From: Uloborus plumipes
Taxonomy: Eukaryota > Arthropoda > Arachnida > Araneae > Uloboridae
DNA: 64,000 nucleotides
Assembly: GCA_038373865.1 (NCBI GenBank)
Contig: JAXGGA010002834.1
Span: 49,676-113,675, forward strand
Direction of reading: 5' to 3'
In this document: piece after piece, positions 22,901-34,900 of the stretch
Layout of the letters: each line of letters starts with the position of its first letter
How positions within the stretch are numbered: the first letter of the stretch is position 1
Position numbers and translations under genes: made by a program
The notes under the pieces: model-generated
The model's database searches: none
What the model was told of the DNA's origin: nothing
Seen by the model: the letters and a program-made list of their open reading frames with translations, nothing else

Positions 22901-25900
22901 TAAAGTTGACGTATCTGTATATTTGTCGATCTGTCTGTGGCACTCTACAGGCTGATCGGATGGACCGTTTCGAAAAAAATATTTTTTGAAAGGAGAGTGT
23001 TCTCAGCTAGATCGCGTTTTTGAATGACATTAACACATTAATGCCTAGCGTCCCTTTTTAAGGACGGTCCAAAATAGGGTCTGAATTTCCCCAAAATGAG
23101 CAAAGCTCACACTTCTTGCATTGAAAAAGAGGCTCCTTGTAGCCCCGAAACACGTGTCTGCAATATACCTGTATATTTGTGCATTTTAAACGTTGGATTT
23201 AAACTTCACAAATTATTGTGTTCAATTAGTACCTTGGTATTGTTTCAATTCGTTATTAACAGATTGCAGCACATAACCATTGTAAAGTGTGTTCTGTAGC
23301 AGTTTTAATATGATCTTTATCAAAAATGAACATCGTTCACAATCTCAAGAAAAAAAGCGAAGTTTTCAAAGTTATTCCCAGTTTATGTTAATTGCTGATT
23401 TTATTTCCTTTTATAAAATGTCTTTTAAATATTATATCGTAGGCAGAAAAAAAAATTTGGTAAAAAAGTATGTACCCTCTGGGGTCTATCGTAACTTTTA
23501 AGGGACGATTTTTCTTTCCTCAATAAAGAAATTATTTTTTACGTAATATTTTTTTTATTATTTTTCCTGTCCATTAAACACTGTTTGTAACCAGTATACA
23601 AAATATCTTTAGAAAAAAAAATGTCAGGCATTAATGGGTTAATTAACGAAGATATTAATTAAAAACCTTTAAATGGTTTTTCACGATTTTTGAAGAGAAA
23701 AAAAAAACAAGAGAAAAGTAAAACAACAGTATCAAAATGAAAAAAAAATTCTGCATCTGATAGAATGTGTTTGAAACTTCCATGTTATTTAGAATTCGAA
23801 TGCTAACGTTTTTTTAGAAAATGCGGCTAAACCTTAAATTTACGCAATTAGAAGCCGATGTCATTGTTGGCCCACGAAGAAAGAAAACTCAATGATTTAA
23901 AATGTTTTTCTGTTGCCATTTTATATTTGTTAACAATTAAAATACTTGTTAGTTGATTTTAGTATGAGGTTTTAAAAGAATATTCAATTTTCCCTCTTTA
24001 TTCTGCTTTTGCCGACTAGCAAATTTACTAATAAGGATCATCGTTCCTTTTCCGCGTTTACCTGGTCCTCTTGAAAACAACTGAATGTATTTAAATTTAA
24101 AATGTTTTTTGATCAGTGTAGTTCGTTTTAATATGAGGTCGGCAATCAGGGTCTGGGGTTTTTTAATTTTTTTAATTTAATCCTAATACTTGTACTGTTT
24201 TGTTTTGGGTTTATGGTCAGAATGATTACCTTTTATGCAAATGCACCATAAAAAATTAAAACACTGGAGAACGGGGGGGGGGGACTTTTAATTTTTAAAT
24301 TATACCTGTGCCCCCCTGTCGGGCAAGCTTGCCCCCCTGTCGGGCATTTCCTAGCGCCACCTCTGTAAGTAAAAAATCATTTGCTTCCGGCCGTTAATAG
24401 TCTCAATTATTTCGGCGGGGAAGGTAAAACGGAGTGGATCCATCCCCACATTGAGATGTGCGTTACCACACAACGGAAATCATTCGTTACGGGGTAAGGA
24501 ACAGTGCTTCACGAAATTCAAGTCCACGTTCTGGGTGTGTCAGTTGGGGATTGTTTCACCCTCGCGATAGTTCCACATGGTGTCATTTCGTGGCGCAGAA
24601 TTTCAATCACTGTTTATGTAATGTCCTCAACGTTTGGGGGGTGGCGAAGAATGCAAAAATATAGCAAGTGCAAGTTGATCATCATCTAATATAACAATTA
24701 CTTGTAGCAGAGAAAGATTTGCTTCGGTAAATGTGCAAATGTGAATGTTTATTAAGCTGTAACTTTTAGAATGGTCAGCACTTGATACTTTTTGGAGACA
24801 TGGATTTTAGCTCATGAATATTCTAGTTAGAATTGTAGCATACGTGCCAATCGAGTTATTTTTATTAGAAACTGATATAAGGGTTATAATTAGTTAAATT
24901 TTAGAAAAACGTTCTGCCAAGTTTAATATATTTTTATTTTCGCTGAATATCCCTTTTCACTGGTAAAATTCCAAATTTCGGAGAGATAAATAACAAATAT
25001 TTGTAGTGAAATTCACAGTAGAATTGATGAACGGGGAAAGACGAATTGATAACTTGGAAATAAAGAAACGTAACTTTTCAAACTAAGTTTGCACTGTTAT
25101 AGAATTTTGCATACAATATTATTTCAGCATCAGCGTTTAGTAATCAAATACTGAAAGCAAAACGAGCAACAAATGCCATAGAGCAGCACATCGTGAAGTA
25201 GCAGCAAAATTCGTTTACAAAAAGCAAGCAAGAAAGAAAACTCCATGTTGAGCAAGCAACTCTTCACACCTGTCATACAGTTCTAAAAAATATTGCATTG
25301 AAGCCCAATATTGTCTGGTAAAAGAATTTACTGCAGCTTTTACCAAAGCAAAATAATTGACAAGGTTTGCATTTTTATTGATCATTTTTTTTAGAATGCA
25401 ATTTAGACTGGCACAGAGCTTAGTCTTGAAATTGACAGGCAACACTACTCGTATCTAAGGACGAATTCATAGTTGCCCCGCTCCACTCATTACAGTTGCT
25501 AAAGACTTTATTTAGATCGAAAATGTACAGAAAGAAAACCCTCCACAGATTTCATGATTCACGTGTTTATTTAAGAACAAAATAGAGCTCAAGTAATATA
25601 AGTTGTTTTCCAAGTTTTCATTTCCAATAGAAAAAATGGCGAGAGCCCAAGTTTTCGGAGCTTATTTTCATATGTAAATGGCTGAGTTCCGTATAATTAT
25701 AGAAATTTTTCTGAAATTAAAAATAAGAACAACAGCTGAACTCCGTGAACTCACTGACACAAGTATATATTTTTATCATGTAATTGCTTTATATGCTTTC
25801 TCAACGCTTTTCTCAACAATTTTTCAAAGCCATCTTCACAGCGGAAAAGAACATGGTCGAAAGCCTGGAGCAGAAAAACTGTTGGGATCAAAAATAAATC

Positions 25901-28900
25901 ACTGCAGAAAAAAAACAAAAGCCTAATTTTCCGAAAACGGTCTTCAGCTAACCACTGCAAACCGTCATGCAAGTGCAAAAAGAACAGACCTTAAAGAGGG
26001 GGGATATTACCGGAAGTTTATGAATGAGTGAACATATACTACGCGAATAGTGAACCCTACATGCTATGAATGAACACACACAAACACACATGCAGCTAAG
26101 GCAGGGAGCTTGGAGAGGAAGTTGGAGGGGGATCTTTCTTCAAACGGGGGAAGATTTGTAGGTGAGCATATGGTGGGTGCTCGTGTTGCTTTCTTCTTTT
26201 TTCTTTTAAAAAAGAAACCTGATTATTGAGTGTTGCTTCTAAACGGCCAATTTAGATATAGACACTGTGATATGGAGAAACTTGAAAACGTTCGCTGTGA
26301 CGGCAGGAAGTGGCGGAATTAACGTAATGAGCTGACGATTGAAAGGCTGGAAAACGTTGGTGCAAGAAACCGTTTTGAGCTTAAGAAAGAAGTTGAACAG
26401 ATTAATAAAACGCATTTAAAAACGAGCGAAAACGATTTCATTACACTCTGGCTGTTTGCTTACTGTCGATTAAAGATGTGATTCAAGCTTAAATATATTA
26501 CTGTTTAAAAAGTAACTACGTAGGCTTACAAGAAAAACCTAAGCCCAAATAGTTCATAAGAATTGAATAAATACCTTTGTGCTGAAAAATGAAATAGGAA
26601 TAATCGACGTTATAGCACAAAATTTGCAGATTCTTGCAAATTTTGAGCGTTGTAACGTTGATTATTCCTATTTTATTAGAAATAGTTCATGTTCTCAAAT
26701 CATCTTTTATAAGTGAATTCAGTTTTGAGAGCAGTGATAAGTGATTTAAAACTTTTAATAGTGCTAAAACAATTGTTGTGTAGTATGTGTTGTGTAAGTT
26801 ATAGATTTGTTTCTAATGATTGCTTTATAGAAAAAGAAATCCCGACTTATGTAAAAATAGTAGAGGATTCTATAATCCTTCAGGCGTTGCAAGCTGTATG
26901 TCACATAACGTCCGTCGTGCCCATCTCTAAGATATAGGAAAGGATGAGATACAATTTGAAGACGCTCGCCACGAGCGCTCAGAAGCTTTAATTTGTTTTT
27001 GAGTGTTCATTATTTGAGTTGTGTATTGTGTGATATTTACGTGTGCTTTACATGTTAATAAACTCTTGTCACGAAATGAATTAGATTGAATCTAGTGCAC
27101 GGAGGTTCCAACAATTCGACCCGGAGGAGAAATGAGAGAGGATGAGCAGGAAGAGAGCTCTTCGGTCTTCCGAACTTGTTTTAATTCCGAATTTCTTTTA
27201 AGGAACTTGTTCTTTCCAAGAGAGAAGTGGGAGAACGCTTTAGTCTTGTGAATTTAATTTTGAACTTTTTTTTTTTTTTGAAAAAGGAACGTCTTCTTTC
27301 GAACTTTTTTTACGGGAGAGAGAAAGAGAAGGGCGAGAGTTTTTCGGTCTTAGTAACTATTTTTTATTTTTGAACTCCTTTTAAGGGAGAGAGATAAGGG
27401 CTGTAGCTGTTTGGTCTTCTGAACTTATTTTAAGATATTAATATCTTGAATGCGAACATTCCTATTTACAAAGTTAAATCATTAATCAAAGTTGTTAGAG
27501 TTAGATATCACAGGTTAGCCTCAACCTTTTTGTAATTTAATAAGAATTAATTTCGATTTTTTCTATGACGAAAATACGACCACAAATCAATCGGAAAACC
27601 TGGCATTAAAGTAAAAAATTGAGTGAATAACGCTGTAATACACAAAAAAGTTAAATATACTTTAAGCATATGTTTCAGGGTGATACCCCCCCCCCCCTCT
27701 CTCTTAAAAAGCAAAAAAGGAAAAAAAAATGGTTAGAACTTTGGTTGCAAGTGCAAGCAGGAGTCCCAGTCACCGTCACCAAGTTCATTACTTTTTCGAA
27801 TTGAAAGAGAGGCTTCTTGTACGCCCGAAAAACTTGCCGTGTCATGTATAGTTTGCAGCTTCATGTGACTCACACTACTCTCTCTTCTAACAATTAAATT
27901 CAACACAAAAGCTATTACTTAATGGAAAGTAATTTCTTAATAAATAAAATATTAATTCAAGTAATTTACTGCAGTAAATAAGTCCTATTCTTTGAATTTA
28001 TCATTCAGTATTTTTGAATTCGTTTGGTTCAAGTCAAGCTAAAATTTCAGGCTTATTTTGGCACAAATTATTACAACAAAACGCCGGACAATAGGATCGA
28101 TGCATCGGTTTTCATTGAAAATATTTAAAACGGATTTCATTAAAAACATAAAAATTTAATATTAATTTTCTCTATAACTGCAAGAAAAAATAAAGGAAAT
28201 TACTTACTTTCCAAATACTGCTGTTGCTGACTGCTTGAGTTATTCATCGTCGTTTGGTTGTTTTTATGCTCTGAGAGGGGCAGAATTTCCCCTTGTTGAA
28301 AGAACTCGTTGAAATCAGGCATACATACGGACTCGTACAAATTAGAAGGCACGTTTTCCAAATTAGGATGCTCTTTTTCAACGTCTGCAACAAAGAAATT
28401 CGCCATGAGTTTCTCCACACAGTAAATAGACTTAACGAAAATGATATTTAACATTCCGTTAAAAACAAATATTTGAACAAAATCGCTACTTACCTTGTTC
28501 GACCAGGTAATTAGTAAAGTAACAATTAAATAAATAAATAACAAATAATGAGATTAGTGGTACATTAATGGAGAAAAAAAATATTTGAGTACGGCTACAT
28601 TGAGTGGATTTTGCAATTCATTTCTAAGCTTGCTTTGAAATCTCATATGACTTTATTTCCTTGCAGTAAATATATACTTTCAGCAATCATGTCCAATAAC
28701 GAGTGCAAAGCTTAAAAAATATTTGTATTGTACAATTTGTACAATACATATGTGTATATTGTACCCAAAAGCGCCAATAGTTGGGAAGGCACTGCAACTT
28801 TCGAAAAATTTCCTAATTCGTCAAATTTGGTCCAAAGATTCGGCAATTTTTGATACAGTATAGCAAAACGGTTTTATTGTTATTATTATTTTATAATGAC

Positions 28901-31900
28901 ATTTAGTGTCATTTGATCTTGTTCTGTGCACGAACTTGTATTTTAGCATTCGATAAAACTCGAAGATTCATTCGGCAAATTAAGAAATTCCCCTCTCCCA
29001 GAAATTTAAGTTCGGTTTGTCCCAGTACATGCCACGTGGATTGTCATCAAAAAGTACGAGGCAAAATAATTTCAGAGTTCAAAATGGTAGAAAAGATGAA
29101 TCACCATTTAGTAATTTACAGTTCACTTAGTAAAATGAAATTCCAAATGGAATGCTTATTTTAAATTTAATCACTCAATATTTTATAAGATGTTTGATTT
29201 AGTGGTAGGAATGTATGCAAAATTTAATAGATTGTTCATAAAAATGAATGTCGAGGGGAAAAAACTAGAAAGGTCTAACATGAAAATTTATAACATCCTC
29301 GAGTTTCAGTAAATAGGAAACAAAAATTTCTCTCAAACAATCAATTCAGATCTATATTCTCTCAAAACACGTCGCTCAATTGTCTTTCATATCCTTCTCC
29401 GGTCCGAAAACTGAAATGGAAGGAAGCAGTGCTCGCCGGATGCCGAAGATAGCCACAATCGGGATTCAAAAAGAGCCTTTTTTTCATCCCCCGACATCCT
29501 ATATCCTGAGGAAGGAAGAGGCGCTTAGTCAATACCGACAAAGCTAAAAACCACCAATTCCATGCTTTTTCACTGAAAATCGAAAAAGCCATACCATCCT
29601 GGTCCGAATTTCCAGTCCTGCGAAAGACCCGAGCACGCCAAGTATGACTCTGATGATGTCAAGACGTTCAAATTTGCAATCAACTTCCAGGAGAACTTTT
29701 TGGAACACCATCAGTAACTTCTGGATCTTGCAATTCATCCTACTAGACTAAGATATTCGATACCTCTAAAAACGGACACATTCTGGCAACTATGCGTCAT
29801 CAAGATCAACCGAAGTGTCTGAAGAAGTCTAAGCTTCTGAGAGAGTTTCTCCAGTGCAATTTCAGATGGATATTCTGCGATCGTGTACTGAAGTATAGTT
29901 TTATTAACTTTTCAAAACACTGCCAAAGACGTTCTCAGCTCTTGCAGTTCATCTTACTACCTCAAACAACAATGACGCATTTCAACGAAGGATTCAAGAT
30001 CAACCAAAATATCCCAAAACGTTGAAGCTTGAAGGAAAGCTTTCAGTGCAATCTAAGTTGGATATTGTGTGATCGTATGCTGATATTTGGCTTTATTATT
30101 TTCACCAGTGCTACTTTCCTGACCACGTTCAAAAGTTGATTGAAATATCAAAAAACGTTCATCATAGCTTCCGAAATCATTATTGCTTCCGATAGAACTT
30201 CCATCACCAAAGGATATTTTGTGATCTGTTACGACTACTTTAAAATAAAAAAGAGTCAGTTATCAAGCAATAACTCTAAAGCTTTTGTGGTGCTACCAAA
30301 CATAAAAAAACATAGAAAGATGTTATCCTTTTTTCCATCAAGAAGCTAGTAGCCACAATAACGTTCTTAAAAGAACTTTCTAGGCCCCCAGCGTCAAGCA
30401 TTTGATGTTGAATTATAAACTTTTTGTGAATGATCGGAGTTATCATCGGATTTTGCCATAAAAATATTGAATTTCAGGATAGAGTTTCGCGAAGGAAATC
30501 AAAAAGTGACATTAAAATATTCCAAAAATGCTGATCAAAACATCCGTAGATTGACAATAAAAGTAAACAAATGTTCTGTACACACTGCAAAAAGCAAACA
30601 TTCTGCCTCATCACGGTAAACTTTAAGCTTGGACATTGCCGATCAATTTAAATGAAAAAGAACTGCTAATCTCAACTGTTAGAAAGGTAACACCCAACTT
30701 GACTTCTGTGTCTGGCAAATAAAGTCACTTTCCCAAGAATTCGCATTTCTCGATAAAAAGTTTATTTACTACAAAATATCAAACATTAACTTCATCAGAA
30801 ATTAATTCGGGAAAAGAAAACAAGCAATTTTCATGGAAATCACCTGTTGGTTGACAAGTATGTCCTCCCACGGAAACCGCATGAACCGAAAACGTGTTCC
30901 TTGTACAAGATTGTTCTTACATGTTTGCACTCTTTCAGCTGAACCAACGATGATAGCAGCTTTTGCAGAACTTTCCCATGAGAGATTTTTACCATGCGAG
31001 GTAATTACCCCCATTTTAAAGCAGGTGTCATTTCTAACCACAGAAACAGATTGGGAAAACTGATTGAAACCCGAGCTAAGGGCATTAAAATAATGTTTTA
31101 CAATTTGCAGACAAATTGGATTGCAAGAAAAAATATTAGAACGATTACAGACTTTCAAATCCAACACGTGGAATGCTATAGACAGGTATGTCTTTTTGAT
31201 ACTTTTTAAGTTGATTAGTATTTTTAAAACATGTATTGGTAATTCATTCAGCAGCTTTTGGAAAAGAGCTTCTAACTTTTTTCACAAATTTGTAACTGCG
31301 TTCGCAATATGTCTCTGCAGTAATCTAAAAATGGTAAAAAAGCTCAGAAATAGAACGTTTACTTTTAAGGACTCGTCAAAATGAAGACTAATTTCGTCGC
31401 ATACAAAAAATCATAACAAATTTTGGTCAGCTTAACGATAGGGTTACTATGTCAGCATTTAGTTATGTGAGCATTTTTCACGAAGCAATTTTTCCAAATA
31501 CGACGAAGATTTCGTAAAAGTTTAAGCAGGTATTTATGAGTGAATATTTAAAAAAAAGTTTTGCATTTTCTGCGATAGTTTTAAGCATTACGCCTAAAGC
31601 AGTTCCATCCTTAACAGTGCTCTCTGTTTGAAAAAGATGCGCAAAAACTTAATATCAAGAGCAAACACCAACTAAAATTATCTCGAAAATTAAAAACAGA
31701 CATACATCAGGACTGAAATAAGTTTTAAAATAATTTACCCGGAGTTACTTACAAACAAGCTTGATTATGTGGTCTTCTATTTAAAGTTAAATTGAGTAAA
31801 CAAATTAAATCCGTGTCCGAAACCAGGTAGTATGTGATGTCGGATGAAGGATGAGAGGCTGGGATCGTGTAGAGGAGGGAATCCCTTTCGACCAATGTGG

Positions 31901-34900
31901 TTAGCGGAATTACGGGTGGTTGCATACATGAATATAACGTAGGTGCGTACATGTTTTTTGGGATGCTGTCATGCGCTGCTGGTTTAAGAGAGGCGGGAGA
32001 TGAACTGAAAAAAGAAACTGTAGATTGGCTATGGGTGTGTAAATTGGTGTCACATTTCTGGATCGGAGTTGCAAAAATATCAATCCTCTCCAAGACGATT
32101 TGTAGGGATTATCAATTGATGGCAAAGATTGTCATTGAGGGTGATTTTCAGTCTATAATTTACAAAAAAAAAATTCTAAATATTCATTTTTCATTATTTT
32201 CTATAATTTAATAAAAATTAGGATTCATATTTTGGTTTAGGAAAACAGTCTATGCATCTCGAAATTTCACTTTTCTGATAACTTCCAAATATTTGAGAAA
32301 AAGCATTTTTGTATGGTTGATTTTTCTGTGGAGATTTTTTGAGTGTAATTTCGTTTTTATATTCTATTACGAAGAATTTCATTTGAAGTGCAGTGAAAAC
32401 GAACTTTTACTTCTGATTTTAGCAGATTTTTCAAATTTTTGTTCAGAAAAAAGAAAAACTTCTCCAGAATTAAATTTCTTCCATAATCAGAAAAAAAATA
32501 TTACTTCACATTTTAAATATAAAAATCATGAGGCAATTCTGATCGCTTGTAATTTCATGAAATAGATGTTTGAGATATGAATATATGAAAACGCTCTTTT
32601 GCTTTTGTTCTTCAGTTTTTTGTTAAATTGTGATTAGTTATTTTTCTTATTGTATCAATTTTTCCTAACATATATCAACTCAATTGTAAATTTAGGGAAG
32701 ATCTATTGTTTTGGATTGATGGTTCTTGTTTAATTATTGAAACTTAGTTAATAATTTGAGGGTGTTCTTAAATATTTTTGAAGCCTTTTTTAGATTTTTA
32801 TTTATTTATTTATTTATTTTTCCAGTTATGATGTTCCAGCTCAATTACTACATAATACTTTAACTGTATTCACAGTCATTCAGCTCGAAGTAGTTTCAAA
32901 AAAAAAAAAAAAAAAAAAGAAAAAAAAACGCGATTCTCCAAAATTTGGTGTGTTGCATGCGTACTACAATGGTTTTGCTGATTCGACAAAACTCTTATTT
33001 TGAAGAAAGCATTGAAAACACGATGTACGTATTAAATTTTATTACAAACATTGCTGACTTTTTACGCCAAGTTTTGATTTGAATCATTACAAAAATAACT
33101 CTTATTTGCGTGGCGCTAATAGATCAAACACAAAAATAGGATTATTTAAATTTTGTTTCCTGATTAGAAAGAAAAACCTAATCGATTAAACAGGAATCAC
33201 AAATCATTCCAACAAATTAAAAAACTAATCAAAAGTCACCTGACCAAACAACTAGGCCTTATCGAACAAAAACCACGATAAAGAACCCCTAATCAGGCTG
33301 AGCGTCGAGATAAGAAAAGCAAAATAAAAGCACACCTATTTGAATACGGCTGATTTACTGCAGGAAGTTTGCGAGCGCCTTCAAACAAAGTCCATGTGTG
33401 GGCACTTTTTATGTTTTGCCGAGTTCTTTCTGCCGCAGGGTGCTGCCTGGCTCTAGTTTACTTCCCAGTAGAACGAAAAGTCCTATTTACATTTACGATT
33501 TCGTCTAATACAGTGGGAATAAGTTTTGGATGGACCCTAAAACTGATTTTTTTAGTCTACTTTCCACAGAAGGCCTATTTTCATTAATGCCCTACACTGC
33601 AAAAAAAAAGCTGTTGTTTTTACAGTATAATACTGGCAGCAGTTTTCAGTAAAAGCACAGTAATAAACTGTAAAGCTAGCTATTTTACGATTTATTACAG
33701 TAAAACTAGCAATTTTACAGTCTACTACTGTAAAGTAAGCTACTTTACTTTATTACTGTAAAATTAGCTGTATTATACTGTAAAATCATCTATTTTTACA
33801 GTGTATTTACATTAACGTATATCGTCTGAAACAGTGAAACTTCTAAATCAGTTTCGGGTGGACCCCTAAGGATTGATTTTTTAGTTCATTTCCTAGTGAA
33901 ACAAGTTTTATTTATATTAAGATATTTCGTCTGATACTGTGAAAACTCAAATCATTTGGATGAACCTTAACACTGATTCTTTTAGTTTACTTTCCAGTGA
34001 AAGGAGACTTCCTATTTATGTACTTTGTCTGAACAGTGGAAATCCTAACTTGATTTTCTTTGTTTACTTCCTAGTAAAAGGAGAAGCCCGATTTACGTAT
34101 TGTCTGATACAATGGAAATCCTAAATCGATTTTTTTAGTTTACATCCTAGTGAAAGGAGAAGCCCTATTTTCATTTACGCATTTCGTTCTAATACAATGG
34201 AAATCCTCAATCAGCTTTTGGTGGACCCTTATAATATCGATTAAAAAAAAAAAAAAAAAACATAGCAGAAGCAAAGCGGGCGTGGACTGAAATTACTTTC
34301 ACTATTTATTTCATACTACTAAAATAATTTATTTTAATTGCAATCCTCAGATATATATATTTACGCAAAAAGTGACCAAAATGAGTTTTGAAAAAACGGA
34401 ATAAAAGGTAGAAATATAGAAAGGTGAGCCAGGTGGACTTTAAAAGCAGTTAAAGAATAATGTGGTCAGAAATTGAGCATAACAATCAAATATGTTATGC
34501 CCACACCTTGCTTCCAGTTGCACAAAATCGGAATGGTTCCATTCCATCAGTTGTCAGGAGTGCAACGGCATTTTCGGACAAAATTTCGTCATTTCCCGCC
34601 TTTTGAATTGCTCCACATCCTCCCCATTGTTGGGCAGACGATTACAAAAACGTCCCGAGGCCGCCGGACGAAGGGGGTGGAGAGAATTCTTTCCGAAAAA
34701 GCGAGGGTCGATCTCGCCGGAAGTGTGACGTGCCATGATTCCACGATGGAATCAGAGCAGCCGGAAACGAACAGGTGTATGAAAGGGGGCATCCTGTCCA
34801 TTTTGCTCGGCCATATAAGTTAGGACCCATACAAAGAGTCCAGTTTTATTTAGGACAATGCCACCCCATGAACCGCAGCAATTAAGGTATTTGTTAACAT

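Larger units (their letters stand above)
20570..24365. mobile_element. 3.8-kb hAT-type element in pnt intron 4
   Basis: It begins CAGTGGCGGCGCCAGCTATG and ends TTTCCTAGCGCCACCTCTG, inverted. A perfect 8-bp duplication TAAGTAAA lies at 20562-20569 and 24366-24373. The end regions carry long G/C runs and GTCGG.. motifs. The interior has no transposase frame; it holds a 15-bp tandem array (21538-21714) and a nested TTAA element (23034-23638). Confidence 0.9.
18329..28207 (-). other. pnt: pnt intron 4
   Basis: 9.9 kb. Contents: a poly-C tract (about 18886-18914), a less AT-rich stretch 18.95-19.4 kb with SOX-, GATA- and nuclear-receptor-like motifs, a 3.8-kb hAT element (20570-24365) with a nested TTAA element, a GC-richer segment at 24.38-24.69 kb, three ETS-type motifs at 26.0-26.3 kb, a hairpin at 26591-26675, and a possible LTR end with following repeats at 26.9-27.45 kb. 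Confidence 0.8.

Noticed and set aside
30802..31167. 121-codon minus-strand ORF in pnt intron 3
   Set aside because: Overlapping open frames on both strands and no family resemblance; no convincing splice context.
34554..34830. Five overlapping ORFs on both strands at 34.5-34.8 kb
   Set aside because: Openness in all frames reflects local base composition; none ends at a good donor in phase 1.
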